Source: Arabidopsis thaliana
Taxonomy: Eukaryota; Streptophyta; Magnoliopsida; Brassicales; Brassicaceae
Assembly: GCF_000001735.4 (NCBI RefSeq)
Contig: NC_003071.7
Location: 15,475,443 to 15,539,442 of the forward strand
DNA: 64,000 bases
Direction: 5' to 3'
Shown here: piece by piece, positions 22,925 to 35,587 of the stretch
Position numbering within the stretch: position 1 is the first letter of the stretch
Layout: each line of letters begins with the position of its first letter
The notes under the pieces: generated by a model
The model's input: the letters and a program-made list of their open reading frames with translations, nothing else
The model's database searches: none
Told to the model about the DNA's origin: nothing
Position numbers and translations under genes: made by a program

Positions 22925-25900
22925 TGTTGTTGGTCTAAAATCCGTTCGGAATAACTGTATATAGACTCGAGTTTACTCGTTTCTCTTTATTCGATAATTT
23001 ATTTGGTTTTGATAATATTATTTTTGTAAAATGTGTGGTTGAAAAGAAAAATAAAACTTATTTCGGAAATTATAGTTATATAATAAAATGAAAAAGAAAA
23101 TCCACCTTGTCGCATTAAATAATCATCAAGTACAAGTGGTGAAGTCAATCTCAACCGGTAAGATAAGTCAATATGTTTGCATGGATATGTGTCTATAACA
23201 AAAACCAATACGTATTTGCATTTATATTCACACGGACACGATATTACTTTCTGTGTTTCAATCTTTCAGATGTAAGTAATGACCGGATCTGATTGCAAGA
23301 GTCGGAAATTACCTTACTTTCAATTTATTACCACTTTCCATTTACGTGAGTGTCCTATGTACCAATTCGAGTCTCCCTGAAGTTAATTTTAGTGTGTTGT
23401 CATTTTAACCTTATTTTGTTTGACATGCACCGTACGTAACATATCCATATTTCTACCTACGGCTTAAATAGTTAATTTTGTGTTGTAAAAAACTGTTTGA
23501 TGAATAATGAAAATTTACTATTGGAAGGTCTCTTATATAGCATATTCACAATCACCTAAAGTTCTGATAAAATTTAACGTCTTATTTAAACATATTAAAA
23601 AGGTGGTGTTTTAGAAGCATCCGAAAATATTAAAGTGGTTTAGTTATGATTCAGGTGATTGAAGTAACAATGGAATGATATTTAACTTTTATAATATCTT
23701 TGAAGGCAATCCGTCGTGAATTATGTTAACATCAGTGACTTTTGTGTAAGTGAAGATAAAAGTATGCATCAAAGTCAGAGGACATGTGTTGATCTCGTGG
23801 ATAAATAGACTGATTTCCTTGAAATTACGACACCATTATTACAAGACACCAAATATAACTTCTATTTACAAAGTCAGGTTTTTCGTTGTGCTCTATTCAA
23901 CGGGACAAGGTCATGGAAGGTGTAGTAGCTAAGTTAACCCTAATGTCAGGATCGTAGTAGCTTCTCTGCAGTCTGCGAATATTGTCTCCATTCACTGTTT
24001 AGGAAAAACCAAGTGGGCCAATGACTGTAGTAACTTTTTAAAACAAAGGATTTTTAACCAAATCCATTTCGTTTAGTTGGACAAAATGATTAATTAGGAT
24101 AATAAAAAGTAGGGTAGGTTTTGTTTTCAACAAACGGGCAAAATCACCGACGTGACTTTCGGTTAACAAACAGATTCGATTCTTGAAATTAGTTTAGGTG
24201 AAAATAATTCAGAAATAAATTTTCTTCTACGCATGAGTAAAAAAAATATATATTACATTTCCAAAATAAACGTTTTTAGTCCAAAAAAAAAAATGTCAGA
24301 GTGATAGAAAACAGGAAAGATGACTATGAAAATCCACCTTCATTGTTAGTGTTACATGGTTATTTCAAGGGTTTTGATCAACGACATAATCCATTGTTTT
24401 TAGGCTTTTTCAGGTGAAACCATAGTTAAAAGTTTTTTTTTTCACTATTATGATGAGAGTGGAGTTCTTTTTTTGCATACGTATTACACATAATTAAAAA
24501 GATTATATGACAATATTGTTAAGCCGTTATAATCAATCAGCTACTATATGCCCTTTATTTTGCTAATTATCTCAAAAAAAATCATAGAGAAGTTGCACTC
24601 GTCATTGTACTCTTGACATTTACTAATTAAAAGATTTCTTCTGCATAAGAAAATGAGGAGACAATTTAAATTTGGATCTCTAGAGGCGTGATTAAAGCAG
24701 TTCTTTCCCACAAAAGATGGCTTTCATTATATTATACTACTATTTAATTTCCGTACCACAGTGTCTTACTCTGACTCTGATTTTATTTCTTTTTAATTAA
24801 ATAATCACATAAATAATTCACTATCACGACTTTCGTTTTTCCATTTAAATTAAACTAAACCGGTTAGATTCGTTTTTCTTCACCAGGTTAATGTGAACCC
24901 CAATTTTTCTATTTTGTTAATGATGTTTTATAATTGTGATTAATACAATTAGAAAATATCTAATAATTAAAGTTGAGACCATAATTAAAGGAAAGGGAAC
25001 TATTGTGTGAACATATATATATTCTTACACACTCGCAGAGCAACCCTTCTTCACTTGGGCTCATTGGAATGTGATATCCCAAAAAGAAAAGGCAAAACAA
25101 ACTACTACTAAAAAAGTTGAGATAGTAAAAATACAATTGTACTTTATCATATAATAATTCAATGTACAACAAAACTCAACTACCAAAGTTTGCTTATTAC
25201 TCTCAAAGAAAAAAACACTGATTAAAAATAGCAAAAGAGATTTGTTTATCTATATGAAAAATAAACTTATATAGAAATTCTTATATGATTAGTTGCAATT
25301 GTAGGTGTAACATTTAATCGTTGATTTGTTTTTTTTTTTGGGGTGCATTTCTCTTGTAGTTGTAACAATATTTCACACTTAAGACTTTCAGACAATAGTT
25401 TAAAAACAACCGAACAGAAGTTGCAGGTACCTATAACTTGTGTATGAATCCATCCACAGTTTTGTAAACGTTGACTGTTTGACATTTTGAATGTAATTTT
25501 ATTTAATTAGATCCTACACAACAATAATCACATCTATAATTTGCCAATACATTTTAATAAAACCACTTAACAAAATGGTTTTAACTTTTAATCCAGTAAT
25601 TTTCTGTAGTTGGTGTCATGATTTATAACTACTGTACACATTTCCAAGATCTAACGAACAATCATAATCGATAATAATTGTACCTACCAAATTTGGTCTA
25701 AAAAAATAGAAGAAGTGATTATATATATATTCTTTTTTGTTTTTGATGCTAAATATTTTTTTTTTAATGTGATTATCGTTTATCATTGCACCTCACGGTA
25801 ATTATTATTGTTTTTCCCTGATTTTATAAAAAAGATATATAGAGAGATTATTGAGACCAATGAAGAGCAGAAACTGTTGGGAGTCAAAAAAAACTTATCT

Positions 25901-26385
25901 CCAATTTCTAACAGTGTTCTATGTCGGATTCCATCAATCTCTCTCTCTTCCATCATCTGTCACTTTCTTTGTTTTCTACGCAACAAGAAACCGAAGAAAA
26001 AAAAATAACAATTTACTAAAGTATTAATTCCTTTTTTTGTGTGACAAAATAAAAACCCACTAAAAAGCAAACGATTCCAAGAACATGGAAACAAATGTGT
26101 AAAAAGGAAATAAAAACATCAAGCGTGGGCTGAAAATCACTACACGAAAATCCAAATTTTGGTAATTCTATTAAATTTTTTAAGTTGGTAATAAAGAGAA
26201 TAAATACACAAATTGACTGGCCAGTACACAAGTTGACTGATTAATCGCAAATTATACATAATTAATAATTAAAAAACGGTAAAAAACGTTAATAAATAAG
26301 GAAATAAATCAAAACAAATGAAGAGTGGGATTAGTAAAGTATTAAAGAAAGCATATAGAGCGGAAGAAAACTGAAGATGGAAGAT

Positions 26386-26719
26386 TATAAAAATAAGTGT
26401 TGTGAAGAAGAAGCTATTCGATTTTTATAGTCTTGAGTTTTATTTTATTTTAATAAGAAAACAAAATAAGATTTTTAAAAAATAGTATATTATTTATTTA
26501 TTAATTTTCTTCAGGGCTGTTGTGGTTTTTGAGGTTCTCTATAAAGCAAAGTAAGAAAACATCTACACAAATGTCCCAACAATCTGATCAGAAAAAAGTA
26601 GACGAAGAAGAAGAAATTAAGTCACTTGAACAATGGCGTTGGTCCGAAATGCAAGGCCTTGAGCTTCTCCCTCATAACACCAACAACAACTCACGAAGCT
26701 CCAGAGAAACTCACCGGAA
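26386..26719 (+). promoter_or_regulatory. ABCB1 leader with overlapping upstream ORF
   Basis: A TATA-like ttataaaaat lies at about 26386, placing a possible start of transcription near 26415. The leader carries an upstream ORF starting at ATG 26571 and ending at 26762. It encodes 63 residues in a different frame and overlaps the first 43 nt of the ABCB1 coding sequence. An overlapping uORF normally lowers translation of the main ORF. The uORF peptide itself looks like a displaced ABCB1 N-terminus (see findings). Confidence 0.5.
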
Positions 26720-29700
26720 ATGGATAATGACGGTGGTGCTCCTCCTCCTCCGCCGACACTAGTGGTGGAAGAGCCTAAGAAAGCAGAGATTCGTGGAGTT
26801 GCTTTTAAAGAGCTATTCAGATTCGCCGACGGATTAGATTATGTATTGATGGGAATTGGCTCTGTTGGTGCTTTTGTCCATGGCTGCTCTTTACCTCTGT
26901 TTCTTCGATTCTTCGCCGATCTTGTTAATTCCTTTGGTTCTAATTCTAATAACGTTGAAAAGATGATGGAAGAAGTTCTCAAGGTACTAACTTTATTTCT
27001 TTCTCTTCATCTTCAATCTTTGAAAACACTAACTTGTTTTTGGTTATTGCAGTATGCGCTTTACTTTTTAGTGGTTGGTGCTGCAATCTGGGCTTCCTCT
27101 TGGGCAGGTTAGAAGAAAGTTACTTAAAGATCTAAACTTTTATACTGTTCTCTTGATCTGATTCGGTTTTAAATATGGTTTCGTTGTTGCAGAGATTTCG
27201 TGTTGGATGTGGAGTGGAGAGAGACAAACAACGAAGATGAGGATTAAGTATTTAGAAGCAGCTTTGAATCAAGACATTCAGTTCTTTGATACAGAAGTTC
27301 GAACTTCAGATGTTGTCTTCGCCATTAACACCGACGCTGTTATGGTTCAAGACGCCATTAGTGAGAAAGTAAGAATCTTCAAATTCTTAGTCTTTTTGTT
27401 TCTTCTTCCTTATCTGATCTGTTTTTTTTTGGGAATCTCAGCTTGGTAATTTCATCCATTACATGGCGACTTTTGTTTCTGGATTCATCGTGGGTTTCAC
27501 TGCGGTGTGGCAACTAGCTTTAGTGACTCTCGCGGTGGTTCCGTTGATTGCTGTGATCGGAGGAATTCACACCACTACTCTCTCTAAACTATCTAATAAG
27601 AGTCAAGAGTCTCTTTCACAAGCTGGTAATATCGTCGAACAGGTAGAGTGCACAAATCCCTAGAAATAAATAAATAAAGTTTCTATTTTTGTCAAATCCA
27701 GTAATCATCAGATCATTCTATCATCTGGTTTTTTTTTGGGTCTGATTCAATTTCTGAAAAAAATGGCAGACAGTGGTACAAATCAGGGTAGTGATGGCTT
27801 TCGTTGGAGAATCAAGAGCTTCACAAGCTTATTCATCAGCTTTGAAGATTGCTCAGAAGCTTGGTTACAAAACAGGTTTAGCTAAAGGAATGGGACTTGG
27901 TGCTACATACTTCGTTGTCTTTTGTTGTTACGCTCTCTTGCTTTGGTACGGTGGTTATCTAGTTCGCCACCATTTGACCAACGGTGGTCTCGCTATTGCC
28001 ACAATGTTCGCCGTTATGATTGGTGGATTGTAAGCAACTCTTTGCTCTTCTCTGTTCATCACTCTTGTTATCATTTGGTTTGATATTGGTTTGTTGATGG
28101 TGATGAGTTTTTTTATTTTTGTTTAAAGGGCATTGGGACAATCAGCACCGAGCATGGCTGCATTTGCCAAAGCAAAGGTTGCTGCTGCAAAGATCTTTAG
28201 AATCATTGATCACAAACCAACGATAGAGCGTAACAGCGAGTCCGGTGTGGAGTTAGACTCAGTCACGGGTCTTGTCGAGCTTAAAAATGTGGACTTTTCG
28301 TATCCGTCAAGGCCAGATGTTAAGATTCTTAACAACTTCTGCCTCTCTGTTCCTGCTGGGAAGACCATTGCTTTGGTTGGGAGCAGTGGTTCAGGAAAAA
28401 GCACAGTCGTTTCGCTTATAGAGCGGTTTTACGACCCGAACTCAGGTTAACAATCTTAACATTCTGTTACATTTCAAGCTGTTTTGTTCGAGCATTGTTA
28501 TTTTAATTAACACGGTGTTATCGTCTCTGCAGGACAAGTTTTACTAGATGGGCAAGACCTGAAGACGCTGAAACTGAGATGGTTAAGGCAACAGATAGGG
28601 CTAGTGAGTCAAGAACCTGCATTATTCGCCACTTCTATCAAGGAGAATATACTCTTAGGCCGTCCTGACGCAGATCAAGTCGAGATAGAGGAGGCTGCTC
28701 GAGTCGCAAATGCTCATTCCTTTATCATCAAACTACCTGATGGCTTCGACACACAGGTCTGATGGTTTATGTGAATCTGTGTTCTTTTGTTTCTTCAATT
28801 ATTCATTAGTTTAAGGTATTTTGAAAGAGTCAAAAGAGAGAAGAGGTATGGTCATGGAAAAGCATTTATAACAGAGTAACATGGGTTTGGTCAACAACGC
28901 ATGTGAGACCCAGACAAGTAGTTTTAGTCATGTGTCTTGATGTTGAATTTTTTTTAGTGTTCATGTGCTTGTTTTTTTTCTTGCTACTTTAACTTGAAAA
29001 CCAGCAACCACTATTCCAATGGATTTTTAATCCAGATAGACATATGTTTGTTTATACTCATGTGGTAAATGTGAATAATGTCAGGTTGGGGAGAGAGGAT
29101 TGCAGCTGTCTGGTGGGCAGAAGCAAAGAATAGCGATAGCAAGAGCGATGTTGAAGAACCCGGCGATACTTCTATTAGATGAGGCGACGAGTGCATTGGA
29201 TTCTGAATCAGAGAAGCTTGTACAAGAGGCTTTGGATCGTTTCATGATTGGAAGGACTACTCTCATCATTGCTCATCGCCTTTCTACCATTCGAAAAGCT
29301 GACCTTGTTGCTGTGCTACAGCAAGGAAGTGTCTCTGAGATTGGAACGCATGATGAGCTTTTTTCCAAGGGAGAAAATGGAGTCTATGCTAAGCTAATTA
29401 AAATGCAAGAAGCAGCTCACGAAACCGCCATGAGCAATGCAAGAAAGAGTAGCGCAAGGTATACTCTTATTCATTTTGTGTTTGTTTTTTGTTTTGATGA
29501 TGCTTTTTTTTGGGTTACTGATGTTAATCTATTTGTTGCAGACCGTCGAGTGCTAGAAACTCGGTTAGCTCGCCAATAATGACTCGGAATTCGTCGTATG
29601 GAAGATCACCTTATTCACGGAGACTATCCGATTTCTCAACTTCTGATTTTAGCCTCTCCATTGACGCTTCGTCCTACCCAAACTATAGAAACGAGAAGCT

Positions 29701-31608
29701 GGCCTTCAAGGATCAAGCCAATTCATTCTGGCGACTAGCTAAAATGAACTCTCCAGAGTGGAAATACGCTTTGCTCGGTTCAGTAGGCTCTGTCATTTGT
29801 GGCTCCCTTAGTGCATTCTTCGCATATGTCCTCAGTGCAGTCTTAAGCGTCTACTACAACCCGGACCACGAATACATGATCAAACAGATTGATAAGTACT
29901 GTTATCTCTTAATCGGTCTCTCTTCCGCAGCACTTGTCTTCAACACGCTCCAGCATTCTTTCTGGGACATTGTGGGTGAGAATCTGACCAAGAGAGTCCG
30001 TGAGAAGATGCTGAGCGCTGTACTCAAGAATGAGATGGCTTGGTTTGATCAAGAGGAGAACGAAAGTGCAAGAATCGCAGCAAGATTAGCTCTTGATGCT
30101 AATAATGTGAGATCTGCGATAGGAGATAGAATATCGGTTATTGTGCAGAACACAGCACTGATGCTTGTTGCTTGCACTGCCGGGTTTGTTCTACAATGGA
30201 GACTCGCACTTGTCCTTGTCGCAGTCTTCCCCGTAGTTGTTGCTGCAACTGTCTTACAGGTTTGTGTTCTTTTAAAGCATGTGCATGCTCTCATTGTTGT
30301 TCTTGGATCTGAAACTTTGTCTTGTCTTTTGAACAGAAAATGTTCATGACTGGTTTCTCGGGAGACCTGGAAGCGGCACATGCCAAGGGAACGCAGCTTG
30401 CTGGTGAAGCCATAGCTAATGTCAGGACAGTTGCTGCATTTAACTCGGAGGCAAAGATTGTCCGTCTCTACACTGCAAACCTCGAACCACCATTGAAACG
30501 ATGCTTCTGGAAAGGACAGATCGCTGGAAGTGGTTATGGTGTAGCTCAGTTCTGTCTTTATGCATCTTATGCTCTCGGGCTATGGTACGCATCATGGCTT
30601 GTGAAACACGGCATCTCTGACTTCTCCAAAACCATAAGAGTCTTCATGGTTCTGATGGTCTCAGCCAATGGTGCAGCAGAGACACTCACACTGGCTCCTG
30701 ATTTCATCAAAGGTGGTCAAGCTATGCGGTCTGTTTTCGAACTTCTTGACCGGAAAACCGAGATTGAACCTGATGATCCTGATACCACCCCGGTCCCAGA
30801 CCGGTTACGTGGTGAAGTCGAGCTCAAACATATCGATTTCTCTTACCCTTCAAGGCCAGACATCCAGATTTTCCGTGACCTTAGCCTTCGTGCTAGAGCT
30901 GGCAAAACCCTAGCTCTTGTGGGTCCAAGCGGGTGCGGAAAAAGCTCAGTTATCTCCCTCATCCAGAGATTCTACGAACCTTCCTCAGGCCGAGTCATGA
31001 TCGACGGGAAAGACATAAGGAAATACAACCTGAAAGCCATAAGGAAACACATAGCCATAGTCCCTCAAGAGCCGTGCTTGTTCGGAACTACCATTTACGA
31101 AAACATTGCATATGGACATGAATGTGCGACCGAAGCAGAGATCATACAAGCCGCGACTCTAGCCAGTGCGCACAAATTCATATCCGCGCTACCAGAAGGT
31201 TACAAAACGTATGTTGGCGAGAGAGGCGTTCAGCTCTCGGGAGGACAGAAACAGAGGATCGCGATCGCACGTGCCCTCGTGAGGAAAGCAGAGATCATGC
31301 TGCTTGACGAGGCTACAAGCGCTCTTGATGCAGAGTCCGAGAGATCAGTCCAAGAAGCATTAGACCAGGCTTGCTCTGGTAGAACATCAATAGTCGTGGC
31401 TCATAGGCTATCTACAATCAGGAACGCACACGTGATCGCTGTCATCGATGATGGAAAAGTGGCTGAACAAGGATCGCATTCGCATCTTCTCAAGAACCAT
31501 CCTGATGGAATCTACGCGCGAATGATACAGTTGCAAAGATTTACGCATACACAAGTGATTGGTATGACGTCAGGTTCAAGTTCTAGGGTTAAGGAAGATG
31601 ATGCTTAG
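26720..31608 (+). CDS. ABCB1: auxin-transporting ABC transporter ABCB1 (PGP1/MDR1)
   Basis: Ten exons: 26720-26983, 27053-27107, 27193-27368, 27442-27642, 27770-28029, 28129-28445, 28533-28756, 29085-29458, 29542-30259 and 30337-31608. They join to 3861 nt and 1286 residues. It is a full-size plasma-membrane exporter in TMD1-NBD1-TMD2-NBD2 order. NBD1 has Walker [10 protein letters not shown] (about residues 402-410), signature LSGGQ and Walker [16 protein letters not shown]2 has Walker [10 protein letters not shown] (about 1059-1067), LSGGQ and [12 protein letters not shown], so both ATP sites look competent. The Ser/Arg-rich linker ([20 protein letters not shown], then [17 protein letters not shown]) is the known phosphorylation region. 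Family knowledge: it moves indole-3-acetic acid out of cells and needs the immunophilin TWD1. The start MDNDGG opens a much shorter N-terminus than in other plant ABCB1 proteins as I recall them. Confidence 0.97.
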
Positions 31609-33238
31609 TACTTACTACTTTGGTCATATAGAAGAAAAAAGAAGGAGAGTAAAAAACAACAAACACCAGAAGATGTTTCTGATAAAAAACTCTACGAACT
31701 CATCATTTTCTCTTTTTTTCTTTCTGTTTTGATTTTGGGGTTACTTATTTTTGGAACTACGTTTCAGATTTGATGGTATAGTATTATTATTGTGTATTAT
31801 CATAATTAATCTAATTTTTCACCTCTGTAATATCCATTTATATGCCATATCAATCTATGAGCCTCTGCCTTTCTAGTGAAGTGAAGAAGGTGATGATGAG
31901 AGGTATGTATCTCATAATCATCGAGGCACTTGTTACCATATATATTGGTTTGGTCTTGTTCTAGATTTCAGGATAAGCCTAACTTTTCAATCATGAGATC
32001 CGTTCTAAAAGAAATATTATGGTATATGATGAAAATGTAATCTTTTAAGGTTTTTAATTGTATTGGTTAGATGGGTGATGGGTCTCGAATGTTGTGGGTC
32101 TATTTTAAAATCTATTGTGTGTACATCATGCTTTTATACTAGATCATGATTAGTAATGTAAGCATATAAATAATTAACTATGACAATATTGTCAAAAAGA
32201 ATGCTTTAGATGTATAGACACACGAACATACGTGGGGAACAAAATTATGAAGATGAGAAAACAGAAGATGAGAAAAAGAAGATGGGTCCAAAAAGGACAT
32301 TGAATGAGATGATGAGACCCAAAGCTAAAACAATAATGAAAAAAAGAAAGAAAAGACAACATTTCTTTTGTGTTTATATAACTTTTTATGAACAAAACAA
32401 TTCTTGACTTCGTTTCTTTGTGCAACACACGCGTGCGACCACACACACATATATGCATATGGGACACACACCATGATGATGATGACTACTTTGTTTTAGC
32501 TGTTGAATGCAAATAAATTTGTGTTTAATTATGAACAAACTTGGAAATTATAGTGGTGGAGAAGAAGAAGCACTAGCTCCTCTCGGCACATGTCGTTCAC
32601 TAATTGAGAAATTCATAGAAGGCCAATAATTTAAGCTACAGTACTGGAATTCCCCACTTTCTATTAATAAAAGTTTAACAATGTCACCAAGGTTTTTTTA
32701 CTCTTATTTTTTTTTTATGTAAAGTAGCATGGATACTGGAACTTGAACTACATTTATAACTTTTACAAATCAACGCAAGATTTTTTTTGTAAGATTAGAT
32801 TATATTTTTGTGAACACCGTGAAAATGCAAATTAAAAATAATGAAAAGATATGCAACAGATGGATACTGGGAGTGGGACATAAGAAAAGCTCTGAAGATA
32901 AAACATGCGCAAGCAGAGAAATGGTATAGATCAAGATGAGATTTGCACCTCGATCCGTTTGATATTCAAGTCTATTACGCCTATTCCTAATCCAAAGAGG
33001 AACAGCGTTAGAAGAGTCATTTATCAAGGTGTTGCGGATGATGAATTTAGGCTCCGTTATGGGCTTGGAAACAAAACACTAGAGGGCCTGCATACTTTTC
33101 CCGATCACTTTGAGTGTCTCTTGTCTGTGTAACACTTAATTTAGAATTTCTTGGTGGATGCCTTAGCGGCGGGGTTTTCTCAAAATGTTATCACTCTTTT
33201 ATTTGAATCCTTGCCAACATTTTGGATTAGCCTTTGCG

Positions 33239-33302
<64 letters not shown>

Positions 33303-33395
33303 TCACTTGCGGTCTCATTAGTCCCTCATACAGTATCTCTGTGAAATCGTTATAACGATAACTCTCTTAGACGAAGAAGAAATCGCGAAACGAGA
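31609..33395. other. intergenic, ABCB1 3' flank to B3 pseudogene
   Basis: This begins with the ABCB1 3'UTR. I see no gene. A 75-residue plus-strand frame at 32905-33132 has mixed composition but no recognised motif and no spliced extension. The interval ends with a 58-bp AT microsatellite immediately before the B3-like pseudogene. Confidence 0.5.
33243..33300. repeat. (AT)n microsatellite, 29 units
   Basis: 58 bp of uninterrupted AT dinucleotides, starting about 150 bp upstream of the first ATG of the B3-like pseudogene. It is the longest pure simple repeat in the window and is probably highly polymorphic. Confidence 0.97.
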
Positions 33396-34270
33396 ATGTC
33401 ATTCTCAGACGATTGTACATCTCCATCGGAAAAGAATCGAGCTCGTACGAGTCAAGAACCACGAGAGCGCCCTCAAGATTTGTCTTTCTTGTCATCCAAG
33501 GTAACAGAGAAGCAAATTATGAGCCAAGAACCGTTTGAAACGTCTTGCTCCTCTGTTTCTCCGATGAACAGAGACAAAGAAGCCTTTAACAGTCGACATG
33601 GTCCATTCTCGAAAAACCAAAACTACTTCGAAAGTAATGACATCACCATGAACACTGAAAACCTGCTAAATCCTTTCCATTTCGGAGGAGGTTCTTGTGG
33701 TTGTGCCTTTTTATCAACAGAGTCGATGTTATGTTCTTTTACCGTTTCAGGTGAAGAACATGGCACAAACAATTCTGACACTTTGGGAGACCCAAGTAAC
33801 ATTTCTCTTCGTTGTTTTGGGAGCATTGAATCCATATTGAAGGTAGCAAGAGATGGAATAGAGATTACGATGATGCCTATCCCTAGACTTGTCAACAACG
33901 CACCTCAATGGACCATCAAGAAGAGACTGACCGAGCATAATGTTAACCCTACTTATGGCCAACTTCGTCTGCCCAGAAGCTTCTTCGAACAGCAGATTCG
34001 AGGACATCTGCCTGAAGCTGATTTGCAAAAGCGGACTCATTGTTAAGGTATAGGACAACGACACGAGCACAATGCATGAGCTGCGTCTGGCAGTACAATA
34101 TACCTATGTTCTAACGGGTGACTGGCTGGAAGATTTTATCCAAAAGGAGAAGTTTGAAAGAAAGAGACGATATAGGACTCTTATGGGATTCTTCTGCTTC
34201 TAGGCTTCACTTTGGCGTGATTGCTCGTGGAAAGGCAATAGTTCCCCGGAAGAGAACAAGGTCTGCATAA
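33396..34270 (+). pseudogene. B3-domain (DUF313-type) gene, disabled by frameshifts and a stop
   Basis: A 216-codon frame from 33396 ends at 34046. It has a Ser-rich, disordered-looking N-terminal part (SQEPRERPQDLSFLSSK), then KKRLTEHNVNPTYGQLRLPR and FFEQQIRGHLPEADLQK, which look like the start of a plant B3 DNA-binding domain of the DUF313 group. The rest of the domain continues just downstream but in other frames: SGLIVKV, a TAG stop at 34051-34053, then DNDTSTMHELRLAVQYTYVL and TGDWLEDFIQKEKFE in the second frame. A third frame reads DDIGLLWDSSASRLHFGVIA and ARGKAIVPRKR to a stop at 34268-34270. Two +1 shifts (about 34030-34047 and 34150-34166) plus the nonsense codon break the gene. A tiny intron does not explain all three changes. 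It could still be expressed as a truncated protein. Confidence 0.7.
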
Positions 34271-34559
34271 TGTGATCTCAATTACAAACGCATATCAGCA
34301 GCTGAGAGAGCTAGTGTTTTGTTCTTTCTATTTTGTCAAAACAACGATTGGTATGGCTTATATGGTTAAGTTTTTTATGCAACCAACACAAACAATATAT
34401 GATTTATCAGATTTAAACTTCTAAGTGAAGCTAAACCAGTAACTGCATGATAGATACTTGGCAACAGACAAAAAACCTGTATCATTAATTTAGGAGATTA
34501 TAGTTTTACAACAAAATTTCGGGTTCCATTAACTAAATAAGGAAAATAACTGTAAAAAC

Positions 34560-35587
34560 TCAGGCAGACATCAGCTTTGGACCATTGTCTGGCATTCCCA
34601 TTCCACCAGCTAAATCTGCATCGAGTTGCGAGTGTGGCGCTGGTCGCTCTATCTTCTTCACACTGCAATCACACAAAAATCCAAATGGACAATAGAAAGA
34701 TATTAAGTCTGAGTACAGAGCAACAGACATGCATAGATCAATAATATAATCATACAGAGGTAATCAAGTTACAAGTGCTAAAACATTTTTAGCTACGCCA
34801 GTGACGAGAAATAGCTTTAACATTGCCAGCAAGATGAATTCAAAGTAGACGAGCACAAGAACCAAACACAGTTCCAAGATCAAAACAAGATAGAAACCAA
34901 GACCAAGGAAGAAGAATCCACATACCGCTTTTTGTGTTTCTTAGTCTTGAAATGATAATCCATCACTGATGCATTGGAGAAGTTCCGACTGAAAAATATC
35001 AAGGTAGAGAGACAAGGTCAATCAAATACAAACAAATGTTCACACAAACATGGAAATCTAGAGTAATTCAAAGATTGTCTTTTTGCACATATAATCTTAC
35101 TGGCAGAGTAAGCAGTTGAATTGACCCATTCCAGGTAAATCCTCCGTCTCTGGTTTACGCAACTCTGTGAATACCAAATTAGACATCAGCTTTGGGCCAT
35201 TGTCCGGCATCCCCATTCCCCCGGCTAAATCTGCATCGAGTTGCGAGTGTGGCGCTTGTCCCATCATCATATTCACACTGCAATCCAAGTGGACAAAACA
35301 CATATAATAAGTCTTGAGTACAGAGCAACACTGCAACAGACATGTATAATCATACAAAGGTAATCAAATTACAAATGCTAAAACATCTTTAGGTACACAG
35401 AAGTGAAGAGAAATAGCTTTAACATTGCAAGCAAGAAAGTAAACGAGCACAAGAACCAAACACAGTTCCAAGAACACAAAACAAAATAGAAACCAAGGCC
35501 AAGGAAGGAGAAGAATCCACATACCGCTTCTTGTGTTTCTTAGTCTTGAAATGATCATCCCTCACTGATACGTTGGAGAAGTATCGA
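34560..35587 (-). repeat. intragenic tandem duplication, about 600-bp period
   Basis: Exon 2 (35587-35525) matches exon 4 (34988-34926) at a 599-bp offset, and exon 3 matches exon 5 at about 615 bp. The introns between them also align along their length; both contain gagcacaagaaccaaacaca and agtacagagcaacag. The exon 3 to exon 1' junction lies where the ancestral stop would be: GPKLMS runs straight into NLVFTELRKPETE, a shortened copy of the exon 1 end (LVYTELRKPETE). Confidence 0.88.

Larger units (their letters stand above)
17465..26385. other. 9-kb gene-free interval between MEMB11 and ABCB1
   Basis: No frame above about 100 residues with coding composition exists on either strand. The longest (20806-21117, 103 residues) is Ile/Lys/Asn-rich AT drift. 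I see no tRNA, retrotransposon protein or splice-linked exons. Items of note are an isolated tRNA box-A-like word at 19533-19543 and a 16-bp direct repeat around an A-rich insert at 22873-22924. The right few kilobases must contain the ABCB1 promoter. The interval is unusually long for this gene-dense chromosome arm, so short or non-coding genes could be hidden here. Confidence 0.5.

Noticed and set aside
34271..34559. Search for an extra exon between the B3 pseudogene and the zinc-finger gene
   Set aside because: Only convergent 3' flanks are present; no frame or splice signal is convincing.
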